Positions 1 to 5,161 of a stretch of DNA of 5,161 bases are shown piece after piece. Both the position numbers and the translations under genes were made by a program. The stretch is taken from NCBI GenBank assembly GCA_023419055.1, contig JAEZYO010000347.1, positions 1-5,161 of the forward strand, read 5' to 3'. The notes under the pieces are model-generated. The model was not told the DNA's origin, ran no database searches, and saw nothing but the letters and a program-made list of their open reading frames with translations. Numbering within the stretch: position 1 is the stretch's first letter; each line of letters opens with the position of its first letter. This stretch comes from Pseudomonadota bacterium. GTDB taxonomy: Bacteria > Myxococcota > Polyangia > Polyangiales > Polyangiaceae.

Positions 1-1
1 C

Positions 2-217
2 TTCTTGCGCGAGATCCGCAGCATCGACGCGCAGCTCACCCTGCGCTTCCACGAGATGATGGCGAGCACGCCCGAGCGCGTGCGTGTGCCGCTCTTCCTC
101 GCCTGCATCGTCGCAGCGGCGCTCCTGATCGCGAGCGCGCGTCCTCGCACGTTGTTCGCGACGCCTGGCCTCGAGCATCAGCCCACCACGATCGCTCCGG
201 CGGCTCTGAACCCGTGA
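2..217 (+). CDS. 3' end of a truncated gene, unidentified protein with one transmembrane segment
   Basis: The reading frame is open from the left edge to a TGA at 215-217, so this is the C-terminal part of a protein (71 residues visible) whose start lies outside the window. A TTG at 5-7 is in frame, but nothing shows it is the real start, and the frame continues to the edge. The visible part begins with a charged, helical-looking stretch (REIRSIDAQLTLRFHEMM). It is followed by a hydrophobic segment, roughly residues 31-45 of the fragment (PLFLACIVAAALLIASA), and a polar Pro/Thr/Ala-rich tail ending in AALNP. This suggests a membrane protein with a short extracytoplasmic or cytoplasmic tail. 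I do not recognise the family. It is co-directional with the AlkB-like gene 50 bases downstream, but nothing links the two functionally. That the frame is coding is likely but not certain, because open frames are common in GC-rich DNA. Confidence 0.55.
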   Translation, partial: FLREIRSIDAQLTLRFHEMMASTPERVRVPLFLACIVAAALLIASARPRTLFATPGLEHQPTTIAPAALNP

Positions 218-267
218 CCCGCAGGTGCGCCGGCTAGCGCGGGCGGTTCGCGGCGGTACTCTTCGGC

Positions 268-870
268 ATGCGCGGCCAGCTCGGCCTCTTCGGCAACGGC
301 GCTCCGTCCATCGACGAAAGCTTCGCGAAGCTCGAACGACGCGAGCTCGAAGCGGGAGCCTGGCTCGAGTACGTGCCCGGCTGGCTGCACGGTCACCAAG
401 CGCTCTTCGACGCGCTCTCACGCTCGATGCGCTGGCGGCAAGAGAGCCGCGAGATGTACGAGAAGCAGGTCGACGTACCCCGCCTGTACGCGGTCTTGCC
501 GCAGGACGGCGCGGGGCACCCGATCGTCGAAATCATGCGGCGGACGCTCTCGGCGCGCTACCGCGAGGAGTTCACGCGCGTGAGCCTCGCTTACTACCGC
601 GACGGGCGAGACAGCGTGGCCTTTCACGGCGACTACGTGGCGCGTAACCTACCCGAGGCGCTCGTGGCGACGGTTTCCGTCGGCGCGCCGCGGCGCTTCT
701 TGATGCGCCCGAAGGGCGGCGGGCGCTCGATCGCGCTCTCGCTCGGTTGGGGGGATTTGCTCGTCATGGGCGGGACGTCTCAGCGCACCTGGCAGCACGC
801 GGTCCCGAAGGTCGCGCAGGCGGATCCGCGCATCTCGATCATGTTTCGACCGGTCTGGTCCGAGGACTAG
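268..870 (+). CDS. AlkB-family 2-oxoglutarate/Fe(II)-dependent dioxygenase
   Basis: This 200-residue protein belongs to the AlkB family of dioxygenases. Members typically use Fe(II), O2 and 2-oxoglutarate to demethylate alkylated bases in DNA or RNA in the cytoplasm. All family signatures are visible in order. The HxD iron ligands are H120 and D122, in FHGDYV after the conserved RDGRDSVAF. A strand motif VATVSVGAPRRFLMRPK follows, then GDLLVMGG at 162-169, the distal iron ligand H177 in WQHAVPK, and the 2-oxoglutarate/substrate arginines R188 and R194 (RISIMFR, R-x5-R). The length is typical of bacterial single-domain AlkB homologues. The spacing and the LFG-type N-terminus look more like the AlkB2/ALKBH2-like branch than E. 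coli AlkB, though this is a judgement by eye. The ATG at 268 is the only plausible start because an in-frame TAG lies at 235-237. No clear Shine-Dalgarno precedes it. The gene ends 4 bases from the stop of the convergent fecR-like gene. The exact substrate cannot be read from the sequence. Confidence 0.93.
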   Translation: MRGQLGLFGNGAPSIDESFAKLERRELEAGAWLEYVPGWLHGHQALFDALSRSMRWRQESREMYEKQVDVPRLYAVLPQDGAGHPIVEIMRRTLSARYREEFTRVSLAYYRDGRDSVAFHGDYVARNLPEALVATVSVGAPRRFLMRPKGGGRSIALSLGWGDLLVMGGTSQRTWQHAVPKVAQADPRISIMFRPVWSED

Positions 871-874
871 ATCT

Positions 875-1918
875 TTAGCGGGCGATTCGTTCGGCTTCGA
901 GGCGGCGAAGCCCGTTCGGATAGCGCTCGAGGTATGACTCGGCGATGCGGCGCGCGCCCTCCTTGTCGCCGCGCCGCGAGCGGGCGACCGCTCGCAGGAA
1001 CGTCGCGTCTTCTACGCGCGAGTCCGAAGGGTGCTTGCGTTCGAACTCGAGGAACGCTTGCTCCGCGCGGCCATAGTCGCCGTCTCCGAACGCCTTCATC
1101 GCGACGCCGAAATCGGAGCCCGGCGTCGCCGCCGCGCTCGGTACTGCCGAAGCGGGCGGCGCGCTCGCTCGCCGCGTTTCGGAGCCGGCGCTGCGCGGCT
1201 GGTCGTTCACCGGCGGTGGAGCGCTCGACGCTACAGGGCGTGTGACCTCGGGTTCCGAGCTGAATTCCTCGGCTGCTCCGAGCGTGAGCGCCGGGCGCCC
1301 TATCAAGCGAAGCGCCACCCGCCCTTCCGAGACGTGCACCCGCCGCGTGCGCCCGCCTTCGATCTCGACCACGAAGCGAGTGCCCTGGACCTCGAGCTCC
1401 CCGTCCGGGAGCGTGAGCAAGAAGCGCTGCCCCGCGACGAGCTTGTACACCTGAAGCTCGAAGCGCCCGAGCTCGAGCGCGAGCCGCAAGGTGGCGCTCC
1501 GCTCCAGCGTTCGGTAGCGCGCCTCGCGCGAGGCTTCGAGCTCGAAGCGAGGCGTCCCGATCGCAGCCGGAGCGGGCTCGACCTTCCTGCTCGCGACGGC
1601 GACGAACAGCGCGACCGCGACCGCGATGACCGCAAGTGAAGCTACGAGCCAGCGACGAGCGGCGCGCGGCGGTTCGAGCTCGAGCTCGTGAGCTCGGCGA
1701 AGCAGCAGCTGCCGCTGTCGCCGGTGCTCGAGCGGGCTGCTCGTGAGCACGAAGGCTCGCGAGGCAGCCGCGCGAAGCTGCTCGATCGCTCGCACCTCTG
1801 CCGCGCAGATCGAGCAGCTCGCGACGTGACGCTCGAACGAGGCCGCGTCGGAGCTCGACAAGCGACCGTCCTCGACGGCTTCGGCTTCCCACGATCTGGC
1901 GCAAGCGGCGGGCTTCAA
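875..1918 (-). CDS. FecR-like anti-sigma regulator with N-terminal zinc finger and C-terminal TPR domain
   Basis: This 347-residue protein is the likely membrane-bound partner of the sigma factor encoded immediately upstream. Residues 1-50 look like a zinc-binding anti-sigma (ZAS) domain with H31-x3-C35-x2-C38 (HVASCSIC). A single hydrophobic segment at about 90-109 (WLVASLAVIAVAVALFVAVA) spans the inner membrane. Residues about 120-205 form a periplasmic FecR-type domain, including LPDGELEVQGTRFVVEI and the VHVSEGRVAL signature. A Ser/Pro/Ala-rich linker leads to residues 268-347, which read as two tetratricopeptide-like helical hairpins (AFGDGDYGRAEQAFLEF, and RRGDKEGARRIAESYLERYP), similar to YbgF/BamD-type repeats. 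The start is a TTG whose last two bases overlap the sigma-gene TGA (TTGA). A strong AGGAGG lies 7 bases upstream, and no ATG competes in this frame. The expected role is to hold the sigma factor inactive until an envelope signal arrives. Whether it acts as a pure anti-sigma or, like E. coli FecR, also as an activator cannot be told. Confidence 0.88.
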   Translation of the reverse strand: MKPAACARSWEAEAVEDGRLSSSDAASFERHVASCSICAAEVRAIEQLRAAASRAFVLTSSPLEHRRQRQLLLRRAHELELEPPRAARRWLVASLAVIAVAVALFVAVASRKVEPAPAAIGTPRFELEASREARYRTLERSATLRLALELGRFELQVYKLVAGQRFLLTLPDGELEVQGTRFVVEIEGGRTRRVHVSEGRVALRLIGRPALTLGAAEEFSSEPEVTRPVASSAPPPVNDQPRSAGSETRRASAPPASAVPSAAATPGSDFGVAMKAFGDGDYGRAEQAFLEFERKHPSDSRVEDATFLRAVARSRRGDKEGARRIAESYLERYPNGLRRLEAERIAR

Positions 1919-2490
1919 GGGGCCTCCTCCTCGAGCGCCTGCAGGAGCTCGCGCCTCGCGTGGTGCAGCCTCGTCCAGATCGTGTTGACCGGAACGCCGA
2001 GCGCCTTGCCCGCCTCTTCGCCGCTGAACCCCTCCAGCGTCACCAGGGTGAAGACCTCACGCTTCTTCGCCGACAGCGCCTCGAAGGCGTGCTGGAAGCG
2101 GCGTGAAGCTTCGTCGCCGTCGAAGATCTCCGCCGGGCTCGGCGCGAGGTGACCCTTCGTGAGCCCCGCCCAGGCCGCGAGGCGCGACGCGGCGCGCCCG
2201 AGCGAGCGTCGATGTCGCCGCCACAGGAAGGTCGCGACGCCGAACAGCCAGGCGCGCACCGGGTAGCTCGGGTCGAAGCGAGCCGCGGCCCGCACCACCT
2301 CGAGGAAGGTCGCCTGAATCAAATCGTCCACGTCGTCTTGCGGCGCGCCGAGGCGCACGAAGTAGCGCCGTAGGTCGGGCGCGTAGCGGTCGAAGAGCTC
2401 ACCCAGGCCTTCGAGGTTGCCCGCGGCGACCCCGGCGACGAGCTCGCGATCGTCCGTCACGGCGTGAGGAAGCTCGGGCGCCGCCGTCAT
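1915..2490 (-). CDS. ECF-type RNA polymerase sigma factor (sigma-70 family)
   Basis: This 191-residue protein has the compact two-domain layout of extracytoplasmic-function sigma factors. It would direct RNA polymerase to the promoters of a specific regulon. Region 2 covers about residues 17-96 and includes the conserved core-binding and -10 recognition pattern: LFDRYAPDLRRYFVRLGA, then DDVDDLIQATFLEVVRAAARFD, then VRAWLFGVATFLWRRHRR. Region 4 covers about 132-188 (FEALSAKKREVFTLVTLEGFSGEEAGKALGVPVNTIWTRLHHARREL, cited here as a motif series) and contains the -35 recognising helix-turn-helix. I chose the ATG at 2490 because it forms an ATGA overlap with the stop of the preceding gene and has GGAGG just upstream (spacing only 3 bases). 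An in-frame GTG at 2535 would add 15 poorly conserved-looking residues. The fecR-like gene overlaps its stop, so the two proteins are probably made in a coupled ratio. The specific ECF group and target promoters cannot be assigned. Confidence 0.93.
   Translation of the reverse strand: MTAAPELPHAVTDDRELVAGVAAGNLEGLGELFDRYAPDLRRYFVRLGAPQDDVDDLIQATFLEVVRAAARFDPSYPVRAWLFGVATFLWRRHRRSLGRAASRLAAWAGLTKGHLAPSPAEIFDGDEASRRFQHAFEALSAKKREVFTLVTLEGFSGEEAGKALGVPVNTIWTRLHHARRELLQALEEEAP
1923..1932 (-). promoter_or_regulatory. Strong ribosome binding site deciding the TTG start of the fecR-like gene
   Basis: On the minus strand the sequence GAGGAGGAGG lies just before the TTG at 1918. Its copy at 1931-1926 (AGGAGG) is 7 bases from the start codon, which is near ideal. 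It sits inside the last codons of the sigma gene, where it encodes the C-terminal Glu-Glu-Glu run. This purine-rich block is the main argument for accepting a TTG start and for translation coupled to the sigma gene. Confidence 0.75.
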
Positions 2491-3434
2491 CGGCCTCCGA
2501 ACTCGAGCCCGAGCGACAGGCTGAGCGCCCACCACGGCGTGATGGTCGCTTCGAGTGAATCGGCAGCCTTGCCGCCCAGGTCCTCGGGGACGATGTCCGC
2601 GGCGACGTCCGCGCGAAATCGAGTGCTTGCCGACGACGGTAGCGCCACGCCCAGGTACGACCCGACGCGCATTTCCGCGCGACCCCGGCGGCCCGCGTCG
2701 ACCTCACTCTCGTCGTTCAGCGCGGCGAGCACCAGGCGTGTTCCCAAGAAGACCGCCGCGCCGCCGAGAGGCTGACGGCGTCCTGCGAGCACGCCCGCGG
2801 AGATCGCGGAGCCGGGGGCGCGACGGGAATCGGCGGCGACGTCGAAGTATTGCGCCTCGAGCGCGCCCATGACCCCGAGCTCCCAGCCGTCGAGAGAAAG
2901 GGAAGCGCTGCCCGTGAAGAGAGGGGTGATGAGGCTGTCAGCGCCGCCGCGCGTCCCAGCGCTGAACGCGAAGATCGCCGAATGGTCGTGCTCCGCGCGG
3001 CCGGTCTCGCGGCGCGACGGCGGGGAGCGATCCGCTTCTACCGGCGCTGTCGCGGGACGCGTTGCCGGGGCTTCCGACTCTTTGGTCGAGAGCTCTTTGG
3101 GTTCGCGCAGCCCGGTGATGCCGAGCGCGTCCAAGGTCGGGCCGAGCTCGCTCGCGTCGTGCACGATGCGCTCGGCCCGCCTCCCGTCGCGCGTGACGAA
3201 CGTGACCCTGGCGCTGTTCCCCGCGATCTCGATCCGAACGCTCTCGCAATCCGCGCCTTCCGGGATCTCGGGCAGTCGCTCCGAGCCGAGCCAGAACGCG
3301 GAGTCTTCGCCGGCGAGCTCGACGTTGCACCCCGCTGCCCTCACCGGCTCCGCTCGAAGTGAGACCACGAGCCAGGCTGCTGCGAAGAGCAGTCGCGGGA
3401 GGGCACCGTGGGGGAGGCCGGACTTGGGGCTCAT
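2487..3434 (-). CDS. Exported two-domain hypothetical protein with beta-barrel-like C-terminal half
   Basis: I do not recognise this family. From the ATG at 3434 the product is 315 residues. It begins with a signal peptide: positive n-region, hydrophobic LLFAAAWLVVSL, and possible cleavage after VRA at about residue 33. The mature N-terminal part (about 34-110) has two cysteines (C36 and C63), which could form a disulfide. It includes strand-like segments such as VRIEIAGNSARVTFVTRDG, and ends in LGPTLDALGITGL. A Pro/Ala/Glu/Thr-rich linker (about 112-150) leads to about 160 residues of alternating hydrophobic/polar segments rich in Gly, Ser and Ala, for example FTGSASLSLDGWELGVMGA. The end is LSLSLGLEFGGR. 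This fits an outer-membrane barrel of perhaps eight strands, which is an inference. An alternative GTG start at 3449 gives 320 residues; neither start has a strong ribosome site. Its stop overlaps the sigma start (ATGA), so it is probably co-translated with the regulators and may be a sensor or a co-regulated envelope component. Confidence 0.82.
   Translation of the reverse strand: MSPKSGLPHGALPRLLFAAAWLVVSLRAEPVRAAGCNVELAGEDSAFWLGSERLPEIPEGADCESVRIEIAGNSARVTFVTRDGRRAERIVHDASELGPTLDALGITGLREPKELSTKESEAPATRPATAPVEADRSPPSRRETGRAEHDHSAIFAFSAGTRGGADSLITPLFTGSASLSLDGWELGVMGALEAQYFDVAADSRRAPGSAISAGVLAGRRQPLGGAAVFLGTRLVLAALNDESEVDAGRRGRAEMRVGSYLGVALPSSASTRFRADVAADIVPEDLGGKAADSLEATITPWWALSLSLGLEFGGR
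2494..2498 (-). promoter_or_regulatory. Shine-Dalgarno of the sigma gene, inside the preceding gene
   Basis: GGAGG on the minus strand lies 3 bases before the ATG at 2490. The spacing is shorter than usual, but the element and the ATGA overlap together favour 2490 over the upstream GTG at 2535. It falls in the last codons of the exported-protein gene, so ribosomes finishing that gene would be in place to restart. Confidence 0.5.
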
Positions 3435-3480
3435 CCGAAGGACGTCCACTACTATCCGCCGCTCGAGGCCCCAAGCTTCA

Positions 3481-3519
3481 CCGGCATCGCATTCCGAGCG
3501 ACGATTTCACGGAAGCCGG
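3481..3519 (-). other. Possible imperfect hairpin in the tonB-to-downstream-gene gap
   Basis: The gap between the tonB stop (3535) and the next start (3434 or 3449) contains two consecutive pairing blocks. CCGGC at 3481-3485 pairs with GCCGG at 3515-3519, and TTCCG at 3492-3496 pairs with CGGAA at 3510-3514. A 6-base bulge lies on one side and the loop is 13 bases. It begins about 15 bases after the tonB stop on the minus strand. There is no following T-run, so it is not a standard rho-independent terminator. It might attenuate, protect an mRNA end, or be chance in GC-rich DNA. I see no convincing promoter in this gap. Confidence 0.2.
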
Positions 3520-3534
3520 CGAATTGTTTCCCCT

Positions 3535-4329
3535 CTATCGATCGAAGCGCACGTTCAGAACGAGCGTGGTCGCGACCGGCGCACCGCTGCGATCGAGCGC
3601 CGCGTTGTAGCGCCGGCGGAGCGCGCAGGCGCGAGCTGCTGCACCGAAGCCGTGTCCCGGATCGCGCAAGATAGAGACGCTGCTCGCGCGGCCAGACGCG
3701 TCCACGGTCACGCTGAGCAGGCTCGTCGCGTGATTGATCCCTTCGACGTCGGCTTGTTGGGGAAAAGGGCAGCTCCAGGAGGCGCTACCCGTAAGGGTGG
3801 CGCGGCGGGAGCGATCCGGACCCGCCGCGCGGCCGTTCTCGGCGGAGCCGCCGCCGACCCTGGAACCCCGAGTCGTATCGGTCGTGCGCGCGATCAACGG
3901 AGCTCGCGAGGTCGTCCCGCCCTGGTAGGAGACGGAGCTCCCCATCACGAAGGTGTGCGAGAGATCGAGCGGCGCGTCCTCCGGTGTTGCCGTGAGGACG
4001 GTGCCCGCAGCTGCCCGAGGAGGAGCCGCCGCGGCGGGGCGCGGTGCCGCGGCGACTTTGGCGCGAGACGGTGGAGGCGGAGACTCGGGGACGCGCTCCT
4101 CGGGCGGAAGAAGCGGCGGTGGGGGCTCCGGCGTCGGATCGAGCTCGAACACTTCGGTCGCGCTCGGTGCTGGTGGACGTAGCGGGGCGTGGCGCGGCAA
4201 GGCCGAGCCCGCCGCGAGGTGAAGGGCGAGCGCCGTGCCCGCCGAGACGGCGAGCCACTTCTGTCGCGTCCTTCGGCTCTCTGGAGCCCACATGAGCGGG
4301 TCGATCTCAAGGGGCAGGAGGCGCAGCAT
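3535..4329 (-). CDS. tonB: TonB-family energy transducer
   Basis: This 264-residue protein (from the ATG at 4329) has TonB architecture. It has a short cytoplasmic N-terminus and one membrane anchor at about residues 25-44 (WLAVSAGTALALHLAAGSAL). A long Pro-rich periplasmic spacer follows (about 45-105, with PEPPPPLLPPEE and SPPPPSRAK), then a Gly/Ser/Thr-rich stretch containing SYQGGTTS. The C-terminal TonB domain is at about 185-264: SWSCPFPQQADVEGI, then LLSVTVDASGRASSVSILRD, then GFGAAARACALRRRYNAALD, and a last strand TLVLNVRF. It should couple the ExbB-ExbD proton channel to outer-membrane transporters. The two cysteines C187 and C235 in the C-terminal domain are unlike E. coli TonB and may form a disulfide. 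The ATG at 4329 overlaps exbD by 23 bases and has GGAG 9 bases upstream. An alternative ATG at 4293, just after the exbD stop, gives 252 residues. A further upstream start at 4503 would lie deep inside exbD and is unlikely. Confidence 0.9.
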   Translation of the reverse strand: MLRLLPLEIDPLMWAPESRRTRQKWLAVSAGTALALHLAAGSALPRHAPLRPPAPSATEVFELDPTPEPPPPLLPPEERVPESPPPPSRAKVAAAPRPAAAAPPRAAAGTVLTATPEDAPLDLSHTFVMGSSVSYQGGTTSRAPLIARTTDTTRGSRVGGGSAENGRAAGPDRSRRATLTGSASWSCPFPQQADVEGINHATSLLSVTVDASGRASSVSILRDPGHGFGAAARACALRRRYNAALDRSGAPVATTLVLNVRFDR

Positions 4330-4729
4330 GTGGAGAGACTCCGAAGCCCACTTTCGAGACACCAGCCTGCCGGAGCAGATCGAGCACGCGCATGACGCGC
4401 CCGTGCGGGACGCCCGAGTCGGCTTGAATGACGGCGCGGAGATCGCGGTTTCGAGAGCGTTCGGCGCGAGCGCGATCGAGGACCACCTGGTCGCCGACTG
4501 CATCGACTCCGTCGAGCGATATTTCGCCGTCCGAGCGGATGACCACGCTGAAAATGGCTTGGACTTCCGAGCCGGTGGACGCGCGCGGCAGGTCGACCGT
4601 GAGCGCCTTGGAGTTCGTGATCAGGCGCGCGGTGACCATGAAGACCACGAGGAGAACGAGCGTCACGTCCACGAGCGGCGTCACGTTGATGCCGGTGATC
4701 GCGCCGCTCTGCGTGCTGGGCTGCGCCAT
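4307..4729 (-). CDS. exbD: ExbD/TolR-family biopolymer transport protein
   Basis: This 140-residue protein matches the usual ExbD length and layout. It has a short cytoplasmic N-terminus, then one transmembrane helix starting in INVTPLVDVTLVLLVVFMV (about residues 14-33). D21 lies in the position of the essential proton-carrying aspartate of ExbD/TolR. The periplasmic domain runs to the end, with LTVDLPRAS, the strand VVIRSDGEISLDG, and DLRAVIQADSGVPHGRVMRV, followed by the helix VLDLLRQAGVSKVGFGV. With ExbB it forms the inner-membrane channel that converts proton flow into movement of TonB. The ATG at 4729 lies 2 bases after the exbB stop. A GAGGAG about 12 bases upstream, inside exbB, may serve as its ribosome site. 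TolR is the alternative family member, but the adjacent TonB-type gene favours ExbD. Confidence 0.94.
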   Translation of the reverse strand: MAQPSTQSGAITGINVTPLVDVTLVLLVVFMVTARLITNSKALTVDLPRASTGSEVQAIFSVVIRSDGEISLDGVDAVGDQVVLDRARAERSRNRDLRAVIQADSGVPHGRVMRVLDLLRQAGVSKVGFGVSPHAAPPAP

Positions 4730-4731
4730 GT

Positions 4732-5161
4732 TCAGCGCGTCTCCTCGTCGCCGGACGGTTCTTCGGCGCCTGCCCCTACGTGCGTCAGGAGCACGTGCCC
4801 GAGCGTGTCCGCGCTGTGCAGCGCCGCGCTGAGTCGGCCCTGGAAGTAGTTGAAGAGCGCGACGGCCGGAATGGCGACCACGAGCCCGACTGCGGTCGCG
4901 ACCAGCGCCTCGGCGATGCTGGCCATCACTCGGCCCGGAGCGAGCTCGGCGCTTCCGCCTCCGAGCCCCACCCGACCGAGCTCGTCGAAGGCTCCGACGA
5001 TGCCGATCACCGTGCCGAGTAAGCCGACGAAGGGAGCGTTGTTGCCGATCGTGCCGAGCAACAGCAGGCGGCGTTCGAGCCGGGTTCGTTCGAGCCCGCT
5101 CGCCGCCGCCATCGCCTCCTTGACCGCGCCCGAGCCGCTGTCCCAGCGAGCGAGCCCCGCG
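4732..5161 (-). CDS. exbB: ExbB/TolQ/MotA-type proton channel protein, 5'-truncated by the window edge
   Basis: The frame is open from the stop at 4732 to the right edge, giving 142 visible C-terminal residues. Codons upstream of the in-frame ATG at 5112 continue an ExbB-like sequence (AGLARWDSGSGAVKEAMAAA), so that ATG is internal and the real start is outside the window. Two transmembrane segments are visible. One follows the hallmark GTIGNNAPFVGLLGTVIGIV, and the other is in IAEALVATAVGLVVAIPAVA, the most conserved ExbB/TolQ segment, which lines the pore. A short polar C-terminal tail ends in GDEETR. The protein is expected to form the pentameric inner-membrane channel around ExbD. Its position directly ahead of exbD and tonB supports ExbB rather than TolQ or MotA. 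The missing part should contain the first membrane helix. Confidence 0.93.
   Translation of the reverse strand, partial: AGLARWDSGSGAVKEAMAAASGLERTRLERRLLLLGTIGNNAPFVGLLGTVIGIVGAFDELGRVGLGGGSAELAPGRVMASIAEALVATAVGLVVAIPAVALFNYFQGRLSAALHSADTLGHVLLTHVGAGAEEPSGDEETR

Noticed and set aside
218..267. Search for a promoter or terminator between the left partial gene and the alkB-like gene
   Set aside because: The 50 bases are GC-rich with no clear hairpin plus T-run, no -35/-10 pair and no strong ribosome site, so nothing could be supported.
1031..1639. Plus-strand open frame of 202 codons antisense to the fecR-like gene
   Set aside because: Highly charged Arg/Glu/Leu repeats mirror the Leu-Glu codons of the real gene on the other strand. 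No start-site signal or family signature is present.
1450..1700. Repeated GAGCTCGA-type words that look like a short repeat array
   Set aside because: The words are irregularly spaced and are explained by alternating Glu and Leu codons (GAG/CTC) in the fecR-like protein, for example HELELEPP. There is no constant repeat and spacer, so it is not a CRISPR or tandem repeat.
867..1904. Minus-strand open frame of 345 codons overlapping the fecR-like gene in another frame
   Set aside because: Its product is Arg/Ala/Gly-rich without recognisable domains. The alternative frame encodes the zinc finger, membrane segment, FecR and TPR signatures and has a strong ribosome site.
2491..2535. Longer sigma-factor start at the GTG at 2535
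   Set aside because: It would extend the sigma protein 15 residues into the preceding gene with an Arg-rich stretch. The ATG at 2490 has a GGAGG and a classic ATGA overlap.
3497..3533. Possible ECF-type promoter on the minus strand (GGGGAAAC with downstream CGTC)
   Set aside because: The distance between GGAAAC and CGTC is 22 bases, longer than the 16-17 or so usual for ECF promoters. The -35 match is inexact, so I do not annotate it.
2869..4182. Plus-strand open frame of 437 codons
   Set aside because: It runs antisense across the exported-protein gene, the gap and most of tonB. Its translation is low-complexity Arg/Ala/Ser-rich with no motif, typical of a shadow frame in GC-rich DNA, while the opposite strand has clear domains.

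Overview
The window is GC-rich and tightly packed, with third codon positions dominated by G and C. The gene types suggest a Gram-negative bacterium with an outer membrane: ExbB/ExbD/TonB, a signal-peptide protein that looks like a beta-barrel, and an ECF sigma factor paired with a FecR-type regulator. The TonB carries a Cys-Pro-Phe-Pro motif and the regulator fuses zinc-finger, FecR and TPR parts. Together with the base composition this points to a myxobacterium (Myxococcota, perhaps Polyangiales-like). The taxonomic assignment is inference, since no marker gene is present.

Layout, plus strand: positions 2-217 are the 3' end of an unidentified gene with one membrane segment. A 50-base spacer follows, then a complete AlkB-family 2-oxoglutarate/Fe(II) dioxygenase gene (268-870). 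It ends only 4 bases from the end of the convergent minus-strand cluster.

Layout, minus strand (read right to left): a 5'-truncated exbB runs off the right edge (5161-4732). It is followed by exbD (4729-4307) and tonB (about 4329-3535), forming a proton-motive-force energy-transduction module. After a gap of about 100 bases comes a second, tightly coupled module. It consists of a secreted two-domain protein with a possible beta-barrel (3434-2487), an ECF sigma factor (2490-1915) and a FecR-like membrane regulator (1918-875). The last two junctions are 4-base stop/start overlaps (ATGA and TTGA).

Working model (inference): ExbB-ExbD-TonB supply energy to an outer-membrane process. The exported protein, the membrane-spanning ZAS-FecR-TPR regulator and the sigma factor may form an envelope-to-transcription relay analogous to FecA-FecR-FecI. 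No plug-containing TonB-dependent receptor is in the window, so either the receptor lies elsewhere or the small barrel-like protein has a sensing role. This three-gene module is the least standard part of the window. I see no RNA genes, mobile elements, CRISPR arrays or convincing rho-independent terminators.
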